Positions 8,142 through 16,412 are shown, counted from the stretch's first letter. The stretch: 64,000 nt of DNA from Parvibaculaceae bacterium (GCA_019636015.1 JAHBYJ010000001.1:2356066-2420065); one strand, 5' to 3'. Notes: generated by a model from the letters alone, not told the origin. Translations and numbers: made by a program.

Positions 8142-9026
8142 TTACGGCGGCATGTGCGTTCTCAGAAACGATATCTGGTCGCCGATAACCGCTTCGCGAA
8201 TGTCGGGCCGGTATACGTCGAAATGCCGGATCGGATACCGCCTGATCTCGCCGCGCGGTGCGGCCCTGGCGATTTCCAGCACCAGTTCGAGCGGTGTTTC
8301 CCTGTCCTGCTCGGCGGCGCTCAGGAGAAGCGGCGCATCGAGCTTTTTCGCATGATCGCTCGGCTTGTATCTGGCCATTTCGAGAATGCCCGCCGGGGCG
8401 ACCCGGTTTTCCCATGTCGTCTCGCCGGACCCGATCATCGTCTCGACGATTTCCGCCGCCTCGTCCGATGCCATCACCGCCAGTTCTCCGGGGCGGCCGA
8501 CCGCCTTGATATAGCGCCGCGGCAGGCCGAGCTTTCCACGAAGCCAGTCGGAAAGGATCGCACGAAGGAGCTTCCTTGTGTCCCGGGTGCTGCGCCCCTC
8601 CGCGGATTTAGGAAATCCGTTGAACGGCACTTGCGATATTACGGCGGCAATTTTCCCGTCCTGCGCAGCCGCGACCACAACATGGCCGCCGCCAAGCGAC
8701 GAGCCCCAGAGCGCAATCCTCGCCGGATCGATTGAGGGCTCTCCTCGCGCGAAGGCGATGCCGGCCGCAATATCCACAAGCTGCTTCCTGACGGAAACGA
8801 GCTGCCGCGGCCTGCCTTCGCTCTCTCCGAAGCCGCGATAGTCGAATGTGAGGACGGCATAGCCCGCCTCGCAGAACATTCGCGCCGCATCCTCGAGCCG
8901 GTCCATCGTCCCGCCAAATCCATGGCACATGATGAGAGAGGCGTGAGGCGGCGCCCCGTCCGGCGTGCGGAGATAGCCCTTGATACGGGTCCCTTCCGAT
9001 TTGAACGACACCGCGCGGCGCTCCAT
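8142..9026 (-). CDS. Alpha/beta hydrolase (dienelactone hydrolase-like)
   Basis: A 294-residue alpha/beta hydrolase. HGFGGTMD (oxyanion region, about residue 37), DYRGFGESEG, and the nucleophile elbow GSSLGG (about residue 105) are visible, with a C-terminal acid and His (RHFDVYRP). ATG at 9026 is preferred because GGAGGG lies 5 nt upstream; the frame extends to 9107 but that part crosses the palindrome at 9050-9067. The gene lies just downstream of a TetR regulator on the same strand, with the palindrome between them, so regulation by that TetR is likely. Substrate unknown. Confidence 0.87.
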   Translation of the reverse strand: MERRAVSFKSEGTRIKGYLRTPDGAPPHASLIMCHGFGGTMDRLEDAARMFCEAGYAVLTFDYRGFGESEGRPRQLVSVRKQLVDIAAGIAFARGEPSIDPARIALWGSSLGGGHVVVAAAQDGKIAAVISQVPFNGFPKSAEGRSTRDTRKLLRAILSDWLRGKLGLPRRYIKAVGRPGELAVMASDEAAEIVETMIGSGETTWENRVAPAGILEMARYKPSDHAKKLDAPLLLSAAEQDRETPLELVLEIARAAPRGEIRRYPIRHFDVYRPDIREAVIGDQISFLRTHMPP

Positions 9027-9049
9027 GAGTCCCTCCCGCCTGATTATTT

Positions 9050-9067
9050 CGATACATATATGTATCG
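9050..9067. promoter_or_regulatory. 18-bp perfect palindrome, likely TetR operator
   Basis: CGATACATATATGTATCG is perfectly self-complementary over 18 bases. It lies between the stop of the TetR gene (9094) and the start of the hydrolase gene (9026), 23 bases before its ATG. A promoter for the hydrolase would have to overlap it, which is the usual arrangement of a repressor site. Confidence 0.7.
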
Positions 9068-9093
9068 GAATAACGGATTCAAGCACAGACGCA

Positions 9094-9693
9094 TTATTTC
9101 GCTGCAAGCAGGCCCAGTGCCCTGAAGCTGCGACGAAGATAGGCTCTTGTCTCGACCTCGCCCGGCGCCTCCGTTCGCATGAGCAGCAGGTTCAGGAACA
9201 CACCGGCGATCAACGCTTCAAGCGCCGCAAGGTCCGTGTCGGGCGGCAATTCCCCATCGCGCTTCGCACGAGCGAGAAGTTTGCGGAATGCGGCCTGGCG
9301 GGGCCCGAGCTGCGTCTCCAGATAAATCTCGAACAGGGCCGGCGCTGCCAAAAGCTGCGCCACCAGCGGCCTTGCGAAGGGCTGCGATACGAGGCGCGGC
9401 ACGATGTCGACGGCCTGCTGCAGCACACCGGCAAGAGGCAGTTCGCGCCACTCCCCCGCTTGTTCCTCGGCACCGATCCTGATCTGGGCGATGGCATCGG
9501 CAAGCAGCGCCTCGCGCGAAGCCCAGCGCCGGTAGAGCGTCGTACGCGCCACACCCGCACGCCGCGCAACCTCCTCAAGGCTCGTCCCCGCCGCACCTCT
9601 CTCGATGAAGAGGCCGAGCGCGGCATCGAGGATCGCCTTGTCCGCCTCGTTGTCCCGCGGCCTTCCCCGCCGGCGTCGGCCCTCAGCCGCCAT
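9094..9693 (-). CDS. TetR/AcrR-family transcriptional regulator
   Basis: A 199-residue regulator. The N-terminal helix-turn-helix domain has the family pattern: ILDAALGLFIERGAAGTSLEE (residues about 21-41) then VARRAGVARTTLYRRWASREALL. The C-terminal ligand domain is divergent, as usual, so the effector cannot be read. A basic, Arg-rich stretch (RRRRGRPRDN) precedes the DNA-binding domain. Its start codon directly abuts the stop of the DUF2459 gene (9694), and the hydrolase follows downstream, so the three genes may be one transcription unit with an internal operator at 9050-9067. Confidence 0.92.
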   Translation of the reverse strand: MAAEGRRRRGRPRDNEADKAILDAALGLFIERGAAGTSLEEVARRAGVARTTLYRRWASREALLADAIAQIRIGAEEQAGEWRELPLAGVLQQAVDIVPRLVSQPFARPLVAQLLAAPALFEIYLETQLGPRQAAFRKLLARAKRDGELPPDTDLAALEALIAGVFLNLLLMRTEAPGEVETRAYLRRSFRALGLLAAK

Positions 9694-10320
9694 TTACGGC
9701 ACTCCCGCATTGAGCGGACGCAGCTGCTTCATAAGGTCTTCGGCGCGCTGCACGCCCCGCGCCTGCACTGGAACGCCTGCCGTTTCGAGCCCGCGCGCCG
9801 TCCAGGTGTTGCAGGTGTTGGTGAGGCTGAAGCGGCCGGTCGCCGGATAGAAGGCGCTGAAGGCATAAAGCCCCTTGGCCGAAACCTCCGCGCGCTCGCC
9901 CTCCCGCGCAAAGCTCTCATGCAGATAGCCGATCAGCACGGCGAAATTCTCCGGTGCGAATTCGAGCGCGAGTTCTTCCACATCGCTGAAATATTCGGAT
10001 GGCCGGGCCGTCAGCGCGGCGACATGCATGACGGCAGGCCCCGGAAAGGCCGCGCCGATGGCCGCCAGCACGCCCGCCTCCGGCTCCGGATAGAAATCCG
10101 CGTCGCCCCAGCCGAATTCGAGATAGAGGGCGCCGGGAAAGTCCGCTGCCTCCGGGATTTTGCCATGGGGGATATCCTCCACGGCGACGACAATGCCCGT
10201 ATGCCAGCCATTGCTGCTGACATAGACGGTGCGCGCCTCACCCGCCGCGGACGCCCAGGCCGTCGCCGGAAACAGGACGAAGAGGAGAACGAGCGCCAGC
10301 CTTGTGCTTTTCATTCGCAT
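9694..10320 (-). CDS. DUF2459 (TIGR02117-like) exported protein
   Basis: A 208-residue protein with a signal peptide (hydrophobic residues about 8-24, cleavage likely after AWASA). VYVSSNGWHTGIVV, EFGWGDADFYPEP and LTNTCNTWTARGLETAG match the DUF2459 family, which has a conserved Cys/Asn pair in NTCNTW. The function of the family is unknown; the preserved His and Cys residues suggest a hydrolase-like fold, but this is inference. The start could also be ATG at 10314. It lies 4 bp after the TRIC gene and abuts the TetR gene. Confidence 0.82.
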   Translation of the reverse strand: MRMKSTRLALVLLFVLFPATAWASAAGEARTVYVSSNGWHTGIVVAVEDIPHGKIPEAADFPGALYLEFGWGDADFYPEPEAGVLAAIGAAFPGPAVMHVAALTARPSEYFSDVEELALEFAPENFAVLIGYLHESFAREGERAEVSAKGLYAFSAFYPATGRFSLTNTCNTWTARGLETAGVPVQARGVQRAEDLMKQLRPLNAGVP

Positions 10321-10324
10321 CGCC

Positions 10325-10951
10325 TCAGTCCTCGCCCGGGTCGACTTTGAGCGTCGGTATCGACCAGTTGTAGTGGATCGCAGGGAGCCGGATCGCGAGC
10401 ACCGCGCCGCTCGATAACCAGAAGGTCAGAAGCGGCGGCCAGCCCATCCAGTCCCCCAGCACGAAGAGCGAAGCGCCGCAAAGCGCGGCCAGCGCATAGA
10501 CTTCCTTGCGCAGGATGGTCGGCGTCCGGTTCGCCAGCACGTCGCGGATAATGCCGCCGACAATGCCGGTGATGACGCCCATCACCACCGCGATGAAGCC
10601 CGATGTACCCATTTCCAGCGCCTTGCGCGTGCCGAGCGAGACGAATACGGCAAGCCCCACGGCATCGGCGATGGCGACCGGCCGCCGGACCCGGTGGGCA
10701 AAGCGCGCGAAGGGAATCGTCGCGAGCGCCGCCGCGCCGGCCAGCACCACATACCAGGGCGCCGCAATCCAGAAGACCGGCGCGCCCAGCAGGAGGTCGC
10801 GCACGGTGCCGCCACCCACCGCGACGATGATGCCGAGCACCATGACGCCGAACCAGTCCATCTGCCGTTCGCCGGCAACGAGCGCGCCCGAGACCGCAAA
10901 GGCGGCGATCCCGATGAGTTGAAGCGAGAAAAGCAGATCGGTCATTTCCAT
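10325..10951 (-). CDS. Trimeric intracellular cation (TRIC)/YicG-like channel protein
   Basis: A 208-residue membrane protein with two homologous halves, each with three hydrophobic segments and a Gly-rich motif: GGGTVRDLLLGAPVFWI (about residue 46) and GGIIRDVLANRTPTIL (about residue 131). This is the YadS/YicG (UPF0126) pattern, now grouped with TRIC cation channels. The second motif GGIIRDVL is nearly invariant. It heads a minus-strand group with DUF2459, TetR and the hydrolase. Confidence 0.9.
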   Translation of the reverse strand: MEMTDLLFSLQLIGIAAFAVSGALVAGERQMDWFGVMVLGIIVAVGGGTVRDLLLGAPVFWIAAPWYVVLAGAAALATIPFARFAHRVRRPVAIADAVGLAVFVSLGTRKALEMGTSGFIAVVMGVITGIVGGIIRDVLANRTPTILRKEVYALAALCGASLFVLGDWMGWPPLLTFWLSSGAVLAIRLPAIHYNWSIPTLKVDPGED

Positions 10952-11107
10952 GCCTAGACGCTAGCGCCACTGGCGGACGTGTGCCAGTCCGCACGGCATT
11001 GGGCTTGCCCCGTCCCGCCCCGGCTGCCAGTCTTGCGGAAAGCCGTAGCGCTTCCGCCCCGCTTGCCCAAGCCGGAAAACAAGCCAGAAACGAAAGGGAG
11101 TACCGCC

Positions 11108-12214
11108 GTGCAGGAGGAGCCGCAGCCTATCTCGCCCGCCCGGCGCGACGCCCCGGCACCGCAGGCGCCTCGTCCGCTCTACTGGCTTCTCGGCCTCGTC
11201 GCCACCGCTCTCGCACTGGTTGCCATCGTGATCGGGCGGGAATTCCTCGCGCCGCTCGCCGTCGCGATTCTCCTTTTCAGCCTGATCTCGGCGCTGATCG
11301 ACCTTGCCCGCCATTTCCGGATCGGATCGCTCGCCATACCGAACTGGGTCGCGACCCTCACGGTCTCCCTGCTCTCCGCGGCGGCGCTGATGGTCCTGTT
11401 CGGCCTCCTGTCGGCGCAGATCAATGCCGCGGTCGCCACTGCCTCCGACTATGCCGACCGTGCCGAACAGGCGATTTCCGCGCTCTTTGCCTGGCTCGGC
11501 GAGGATGCCGCCGCAGCCGCGCAGGCCGCCTTCCGCGACATCGATCTCGGCGACAATCTCCGCCTGCTGGCCGGCTCGGCGGGAGGCCTTCTTATCTCGA
11601 CCATCCTTGTCATCCTCTATATCGGTTTCCTCTTCGCCGAGCGGCCGCATTTCTCGGCCAAGTTCGAGAAGCTCTTTCCCGATCCCGAACGCGCAAACCG
11701 GCTGCGCCATATCCTCGGTGCGATCGGGCGCAGCGTCCGGCATTATGTTCTGGTCAAGACGGCGGTCAGTCTCGCCACGGCGGGCGTCGTCTATGTCATC
11801 CTGCTGCTGCTCGGCATCGACTTCGCGGAGCCCATCGCGACCCTCACCTTCTTCTTCAACTTCATTCCGAATATCGGTTCGATCGCCGCTTCGCTGCTGC
11901 CCGCCATGGTCGCGCTGGTGCAGTTCGGCGACTGGCCGATGGCGCTCATCGTGCTGTTCGGCGTCGGCGCGATCCAGTTTTCCATCGGCAACATCATCGA
12001 GCCCATGCTGATGGGCCGCGCGCTGCACCTGTCGTCGCTCGCGATCATCTTGTCGCTGACATTCTGGGGCGCGGTCTGGGGCGTGGTCGGGCTCTTTCTC
12101 GCGGTGCCGATCATGGTGGTGGTCATGATCGTCTGCGCCCATGTGCCGGGCCTCAAACCCGTGGCGATCCTGCTTTCTCGTGATGGCGACCTGAACGAGA
12201 GCGGCGAAAGCTAG
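11108..12214 (+). CDS. AI-2E-type transporter family protein
   Basis: A 368-residue membrane protein of the PerM/TqsA family (PF01594). Hydrophobic segments occur near residues 25-60, 75-100, 155-180 and 205-330; the conserved NFIPNIGS (about residue 253) and a C-terminal GAVWGVVGLFLAVPI motif are present. The frame is open from 10979, but GTG at 11108 has AAAGGGAG 7 nt upstream and begins just before the Pro-rich cytoplasmic tail, so it is preferred. Members include the reported autoinducer-2 exporter TqsA and sodium/proton antiporters; the substrate here is unknown. Confidence 0.87.
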   Translation: MQEEPQPISPARRDAPAPQAPRPLYWLLGLVATALALVAIVIGREFLAPLAVAILLFSLISALIDLARHFRIGSLAIPNWVATLTVSLLSAAALMVLFGLLSAQINAAVATASDYADRAEQAISALFAWLGEDAAAAAQAAFRDIDLGDNLRLLAGSAGGLLISTILVILYIGFLFAERPHFSAKFEKLFPDPERANRLRHILGAIGRSVRHYVLVKTAVSLATAGVVYVILLLLGIDFAEPIATLTFFFNFIPNIGSIAASLLPAMVALVQFGDWPMALIVLFGVGAIQFSIGNIIEPMLMGRALHLSSLAIILSLTFWGAVWGVVGLFLAVPIMVVVMIVCAHVPGLKPVAILLSRDGDLNESGES

Positions 12215-12255
12215 AACTCGATCACCCGTGATCGTGAAAAGGGAATATCGCAGAG

Positions 12256-12393
12256 CTAGCGCCGGTGAAAGAAAAGGGCGTAGGCAGCGCCCATGGCGGA
12301 TCCGACGCCCACCCCGAGCGGAATGTTGTCTATTGCGACCCCGAAGACCGATCCAATCGCGACGCCCCAGATCATGGCAATTCCGAAATTCAT
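12256..12393 (-). CDS. Small 45-residue glycine-zipper membrane protein
   Basis: A 45-codon gene with GGGAGGAAACAC directly before its ATG (12393), one of the better Shine-Dalgarno sequences nearby. The product is almost wholly hydrophobic, with repeated small residues (GVAIGSVFGVAI, then GVGVGSAMGAAYALFF) and a short basic end HRR. This suggests two helices packing through Gly/Ala zippers, or one hairpin in the inner membrane. Function unknown. It lies between the converging ends of the permease gene and a VOC gene, on the VOC strand. Confidence 0.72.
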   Translation of the reverse strand: MNFGIAMIWGVAIGSVFGVAIDNIPLGVGVGSAMGAAYALFFHRR

Positions 12394-12453
12394 GTGTTTC
12401 CTCCCTTCTCATGGAGCGATCCATGCCGGCGATCTGAGCAAAGGCGAGGAAGC

Positions 12454-12885
12454 CTAGAACTCGATGACGACCGATGGCGCGCTGCGCTTCGCCTCGCCGT
12501 GATGGACGACCTCAATATTGTTGCCGTCGGGATCGAGCACGAAGGCCGCGTAGTAGCCGGGGTGATACTGGTCCCTGAGGCCGGGCGCGCCGAAATCGCG
12601 GCCGCCATGAGCGAGCGCCGTGCGGTAGACTTCATCCACCGTTGCCCGGTCCTTCGCCTGGAAGGCCAGATGGTTCCGTCCGGTCAATTCGCCGAATGCC
12701 GCCTCGCTGCCGGCGGAGGACACGACAAACTCGTCGGCCCAGAAATAGCCGTCCGGCGTGTCGGTGACGGGAACCTCGAGCACGGCAAGAATGGCCTTGT
12801 AGAAATCCCTGCTGGCATCGAGATCCCTCACCACGAGTTGCACGTGATCGATAAGCCGGCCCCGGTGCAGTCGATTGAGTTCCAT
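12454..12885 (-). CDS. VOC-family (glyoxalase/bleomycin-resistance-like) protein
   Basis: A 143-residue protein with the paired beta-alpha-beta modules of the vicinal oxygen chelate fold. IDHVQLVVRDLDASRDFYKAIL opens the first module and YYAAFVLDPDGNNIEVVHH closes the last, with metal-ligand His and Glu in the expected places (DHVQ, NHLAF, NIEVV). AAGGAG lies 7 nt before ATG 12885. Longer in-frame extension upstream passes through the hairpin-rich segment and is unlikely. Substrate unknown. Similar to catechol-dioxygenase-like orphan VOC proteins. Confidence 0.88.
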   Translation of the reverse strand: MELNRLHRGRLIDHVQLVVRDLDASRDFYKAILAVLEVPVTDTPDGYFWADEFVVSSAGSEAAFGELTGRNHLAFQAKDRATVDEVYRTALAHGGRDFGAPGLRDQYHPGYYAAFVLDPDGNNIEVVHHGEAKRSAPSVVIEF

Positions 12886-12999
12886 GGCTCTTCTCCTTCG
12901 GAAAATGGGTCCGTGAGGCTTCTTCAAACAACAACGAACGGAGGCGCCCAAACGATGCGGCAGCCTGTTGAATGATTGCGTGGAGAGAATGGGATCGGC

Positions 13000-13091
13000 G
13001 AAAACAGGCTTTGGCCTGTTTTCGTCCTCGGCCTTACGGCCTTCGGATCGAGCGGCGGGGCGGCTCGCCCCAAAACGCCTTTGGCGTTTTG
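13000..13091. repeat. Cluster of four perfect hairpins
   Basis: Four consecutive perfect inverted repeats: GAAAACAGGC/GCCTGTTTTC (13000-13009, 13014-13023), GGCC/GGCC (13030-13041), GGGGCG/CGCCCC (13057-13071) and CAAAACGCC/GGCGTTTTG (13071-13079, 13083-13091). It lies upstream of the VOC gene and downstream of the GIY-YIG gene. The first and last stems share TTT-containing loops and A4/T4 ends. It may be a REP-like element or an attenuating leader. Confidence 0.6.
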
Positions 13092-13134
13092 TCGAACATG
13101 GGTTCTCGCCCCCCAATCTTCCGCCAATAAAAAA

Positions 13135-13153
13135 GGCCCCCATTCAGGGGGCC
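13135..13153 (-). terminator. Rho-independent terminator of the GIY-YIG gene
   Basis: GGCCCCC (13135-13141) and GGGGGCC (13147-13153) around a 5-nt loop; read on the minus strand the stem is followed by TTTTTT. It begins 11 bases after the GIY-YIG stop. Confidence 0.85.
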
Positions 13154-13163
13154 GGCGTCCGGG

Positions 13164-13421
13164 CTACCAGAGCCGCCGGTTGGCGAATGCCTTGCCCGAG
13201 CCCGATTTCAGGTAATGCTCGAACTCTCGCGCCCGGCGCTCATTGGCGAAGGCGTGATAGCCGATCAATTCCCATGGCTTGTATTTGGCCGTGTGCACGG
13301 AGCCGCCCGCATTGTGAACGGCCACACGCTTCCGCAAATCCTTGGTGAAGCCGATGTAACGCTGATCTGGAAAGGCCGTGCTTCGCAAAAGGTAGACATA
13401 GAACATGCCTTTTCCTTTCAC
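13164..13421 (-). CDS. GIY-YIG nuclease-domain protein
   Basis: An 85-residue single-domain protein of the UvrC/YhbQ-like GIY-YIG group. FYVYLLRS and RYIGFTKDLRKRV are the GIY and YIG strands with the catalytic Arg; the conserved His (AVHNAGG) and Glu (EFEHYLKSGSGKAF) follow. The start is GTG at 13421 with AAGGAGG 5 nt upstream, or ATG at 13406 with AAAGGA 6 nt upstream. The family's stand-alone members are abundant in alphaproteobacteria, and their role is mostly unknown. The gene is next to tRNA-Ser but shows no integrase or attachment-site repeat. Confidence 0.87.
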   Translation of the reverse strand: MKGKGMFYVYLLRSTAFPDQRYIGFTKDLRKRVAVHNAGGSVHTAKYKPWELIGYHAFANERRAREFEHYLKSGSGKAFANRRLW

Positions 13422-13519
13422 TGGCCCTCCTTCGCCAAGGCTTCGGAGGGCAGCTTCGCTCTAATCTCGCTCGACCGGCTTACTGGCGTAAGCCAGCCGA
13501 AGCTCGAAGAGCGAAGGCT

Positions 13520-13611
13520 GGCGGAGAGGATGGGATTCGAACCCACGGTACAGCTTTACACTGTACAACGGTTTAGCAAACCGCCGCCTTCAGCCACTCG
13601 GCCACCTCTCC
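13520..13611 (-). tRNA. tRNA-Ser (anticodon GCT)
   Basis: Acceptor arms GGAGAGG (5', 13611-13605) and CCTCTCC (3', 13530-13524) pair perfectly; discriminator G is followed by an encoded CCA (13522-13520). The D arm begins GGCCGAGTGG, the anticodon loop reads TTTGCTAA with GCT, a long variable arm follows as in type II tRNAs, and the T arm contains GGTTCGAATCC. Confidence 0.96.
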
Positions 13612-13696
13612 GGCGTTTCCGTGTATGCCCAAGATTGCGGGGCGCTTCAAGGCCAATATCCGTTCCCGGCCCGCCGCGCCGCTCAATTTTGGGTCG

Positions 13697-14596
13697 TCAG
13701 GCCTTCGGCCTGGGCTTGCCGTGATAGCGGATGAGCCCTTCCTGGGCCACCGAGGCGACGAGCCGGCCATCGCGCGTATAGATCGAGCCCCGGTTGAGGC
13801 CGCGCGCGCCGGAGGCGCTGGGGCTGTCCTGCGTGTAGAGCAGCCAGTCGTCCGTGCTGAAAGGTCCGTGAAACCACATCGCATGATCGAGGCTTGCCGA
13901 CTGGAGCTTGCCGGACACCCAGCTCACCCCATGCGGACGGATGCAGGTGTCGAGCAGCGTCATGTCCGAGGCATAAGCGAGAATGCACTGATGCAGCGGG
14001 ATATTGTCGCCGACGCTTTTGCGCGCCCGGAACCAGACATGCTGCAGCGGCTCCATGGGCTCGGGGTCGATATAGTCCTGCGGATTGACAGGACGGATCT
14101 CGATGGGCCGGGGCCGCTGGAAATGCTTTGCGATCTCCGGCGGCAGCTTGCCGGCAATCGCCTTGCGCAATTCGCGCTCGCTGGCGAGGTCTTCCGGCAT
14201 CGGCACATCGGGCATGTCCGCCTGATGCTCGAAGCCCGTCTCCGGCACCTGGAAGGAAGCCGCGAGATTGAAAATCTGCTTGCCGTGCTGGATCGCCACG
14301 ACGCGTCGCGTGGTGAAGCTCTTGCCGTCGCGCGAGCGGTCCACCTCATAGACGATCGGCACTTTCGGATCGCCCGGCCGGATGAAATAGGCATGGAGCG
14401 AATGGCAGACGCGCTCCTCGACCGTCCGGTAGGCGGCGACCAGCGCCTGCCCGATCACCTGCCCGCCGAAGACACGCTGCCAGCTCACATCCGGGCTGTG
14501 CCCGCGGAACAGGTTCTCCTCGATCCGCTCGAGATCGAGCAGATCGACCAGATCCTCCACCGACTTTTCATCCTCTTGGGGGGATGCCTCGTTCAT
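13697..14596 (-). CDS. tesB: Acyl-CoA thioesterase II
   Basis: A 299-residue protein with two hotdog folds, the length expected for TesB (about 285). RVFGGQVIGQALVAAYRTV (about residue 42), LHAYFIRPGDP and RRVVAIQHGKQIFN lie in the first fold; LDHAMWFHGPF with its catalytic Asp, then DDWLLYTQDSPSASGARGL, lie in the second. It hydrolyses medium- and long-chain acyl-CoA to the free acid and CoA in the cytoplasm. ATG at 14596 has TGGAG 6 nt upstream. The frame continues upstream for 67 codons without family support. Confidence 0.93.
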   Translation of the reverse strand: MNEASPQEDEKSVEDLVDLLDLERIEENLFRGHSPDVSWQRVFGGQVIGQALVAAYRTVEERVCHSLHAYFIRPGDPKVPIVYEVDRSRDGKSFTTRRVVAIQHGKQIFNLAASFQVPETGFEHQADMPDVPMPEDLASERELRKAIAGKLPPEIAKHFQRPRPIEIRPVNPQDYIDPEPMEPLQHVWFRARKSVGDNIPLHQCILAYASDMTLLDTCIRPHGVSWVSGKLQSASLDHAMWFHGPFSTDDWLLYTQDSPSASGARGLNRGSIYTRDGRLVASVAQEGLIRYHGKPRPKA

Positions 14597-14834
14597 GGCC
14601 ACTCCAGACAGAAAAAGGAAAGGCGAAGCGATTTTCCGTCGCGGCGGCGGCGGAAAACAGGCTTCGCAATTGCGCGGAACATAGAACATTTTGCGGCGGA
14701 GTCGATGCCGCGAATTCGCAGGTGCGAACGGGAACGCCGGTGAAGGCGATGGCGGGGTTACCGCCGGACCGGGAGGCACGTCGCAGGCGGAATCCACCTG
14801 CGGAAAGCCTGATTTAGCTAGTCGATGTAAGGGC

Positions 14835-15104
14835 TTACTGGTTCGCGAGCCATTCGCGGGCCTGGCGCTGGGCTTCCGCGATCTCGGCCGCCGACATCTC
14901 GGCCGCGAGCTCCGCCCGGCAGCCGCGCGCCGCGACGCTGCCCTTCATGGCCGCCAGGTTGAACCATTTATGCGCCGTCACGAGGTCCGCTTCGACCCCA
15001 TGGCCCGTGGAATACATCAGGCCGAGATTGTAAAGCGCGTCGCCCCCGCCGCCTTCCGCGGCAAGTCCGCTCTTGTCGAGCGTTTCAAGTTGCATGCGAG
15101 CCAT
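14835..15104 (-). CDS. Small Sel1-repeat-like protein
   Basis: An 89-residue protein with one Sel1/TPR-like motif: DALYNLGLMYSTGHGV (about residue 20) then DLVTAHKWFNLAAMKG. Such tiny proteins usually accompany longer Sel1 relatives and probably mediate binding. ATG at 15104 has GAGGAG 7 nt upstream. The C-terminal 35 residues are an Ala/Glu-rich helix. Context is uninformative: the nearest genes on the strand are a GST upstream and tesB downstream. Confidence 0.8.
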   Translation of the reverse strand: MARMQLETLDKSGLAAEGGGGDALYNLGLMYSTGHGVEADLVTAHKWFNLAAMKGSVAARGCRAELAAEMSAAEIAEAQRQAREWLANQ

Positions 15105-15275
15105 GTGGCCACTCCTCAGATCGCGGCAGGTCCACCCTGCCGTTATCGACGGAGTTTCCGGCTCCGTCCCCACATGCAAATTTCTATGCCCCCGCTGAAA
15201 AAATGGTTAACGCGGCGCTCATCATGAACGCGGATGTGAGGCAGTGTTCGAAAATTGCAACGCGGGGACACCCTC

Positions 15276-15908
15276 TCAGACCTTGGGCACCTCCATGCCG
15301 CGCTGTACGGCCGGGCGCGCGCCGACCGCGTCGAGCCAGCGCTTCACGTTAGCGGCCTCGCCCACGACATCTGCCTTTGCCGGCGCGATCAGCGGGAAGG
15401 CGGCCTTCACCCAGGGATAGGTCGCCATGTCGGCGATGGAATAATCGCCGCCCATGAAGGCGCCCTCGCCCAGCCGCTTGTCGAGCACCTTCAGCAGCCG
15501 CGCGGCCTCGTCCAGATAGCGGTTGATCGCATAGGGAAGCTTCTCGGGCGCGGCATTCAGGAAATGATTGGCCTGACCGAACATCGGCCCGACACCGCCC
15601 ATCTGCCACATCAGCCATTCGAGCGTCTTCGCCCGCTGCTCGCCTTTCGGCGCGAGAAACTTGCCGGTCTTCTCGGCGAGATAGATGAGGATCGCGCCGG
15701 ATTCGAAAATGGAAACGGGACCGCTATCGGCATCGCGATCGACGATGGCCGGTATGCGGTTGTTGGGACTGATCTTCAGGAAATCCGGCGCGAACTGCTC
15801 GTTCTTGCCGATATTGATGGGGTGCACTTCATACGGAAGGCCCGTCTCCTCCAGCATGATGGAGACCTTGCGGCCATTCGGCGTAGTCCATGTGTAGAGA
15901 TCGATCAT
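15276..15908 (-). CDS. Glutathione S-transferase (YghU/YfcG-like)
   Basis: A 210-residue GST. The N-terminal thioredoxin fold starts with IDLYTWTTPNGRKVSIMLEE and carries NNRIPAIVD (the cis-Pro loop, about residue 54) and SIFESGAILIYLAEKTGKF; the helical C-terminal domain contains YSIADMATYPWV. The TPNG..K pattern is that of the Nu-class disulfide reductases YfcG/YghU rather than classical conjugating GSTs. GGGAGG is near the ATG. A second, longer paralogue lies 570 bp upstream on the same strand. Confidence 0.92.
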   Translation of the reverse strand: MIDLYTWTTPNGRKVSIMLEETGLPYEVHPINIGKNEQFAPDFLKISPNNRIPAIVDRDADSGPVSIFESGAILIYLAEKTGKFLAPKGEQRAKTLEWLMWQMGGVGPMFGQANHFLNAAPEKLPYAINRYLDEAARLLKVLDKRLGEGAFMGGDYSIADMATYPWVKAAFPLIAPAKADVVGEAANVKRWLDAVGARPAVQRGMEVPKV

Positions 15909-16035
15909 CGCGCCCTCCCTTGTTCAGATCGGGAAGCGCAGAGGCCAATTCCGAGCACACCTCCCCAGATGGAAGCCAGATGGGGGTGGAGCGTGACGCT
16001 GTAAAGAGGGGATATCTTTGCCAGGCGAGAAAAGT

Positions 16036-16383
16036 TCAGTACTCGACCGTCACCTCGACATGATGGTGCCGGTGCTTTTCGCAGACATAGGGCACGATAC
16101 TGTATTCGCCCGCCGGAATCTCGGCCCCCACCGCCATTTCCGGCAACAGGAAATCGCCCACCGTATTGCCCTGCGCGTCGACGATGGAAAAGCCGTAGGT
16201 ACCGTACATCACGCGGACGACCTTGCCGTCGGCGGGCAGCACGAGCTGGCGGCCCCAATGCGACTGGGAGTTGTAGCTGTCCTTCATCACGAGGCTGCCG
16301 GTGCCCGTTACCGTGGCCGCCGAAGCGGGAAGCACCGCGGCAAACATGCCGATGGCGGCAATCGAGGTAAGGACGGCGCGCAT
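16036..16383 (-). CDS. Small exported protein of unknown function
   Basis: A 115-residue protein with a clear signal peptide (hydrophobic residues 4-20, cleavage likely after PASAA). The mature part is beta-rich and ends with a His cluster (CEKHRHHHVEVTVEY) and one Cys. A metal-binding role is possible from the three consecutive His but is only inference. It lies between two GST genes on the same strand, perhaps as one transcription unit. Confidence 0.72.
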   Translation of the reverse strand: MRAVLTSIAAIGMFAAVLPASAATVTGTGSLVMKDSYNSQSHWGRQLVLPADGKVVRVMYGTYGFSIVDAQGNTVGDFLLPEMAVGAEIPAGEYSIVPYVCEKHRHHHVEVTVEY

Positions 16384-16412
16384 GAGGCTTCTCCCACGGG
16401 TCGAAAGGCAAA

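Noticed and set aside
10961..12424. A 487-codon minus-strand frame over the AI-2E permease
   Set aside because: Highly charged repetitive composition (Asp/Arg/Gln) typical of antisense translation of a membrane protein. The small real gene at 12256-12393 uses another frame.
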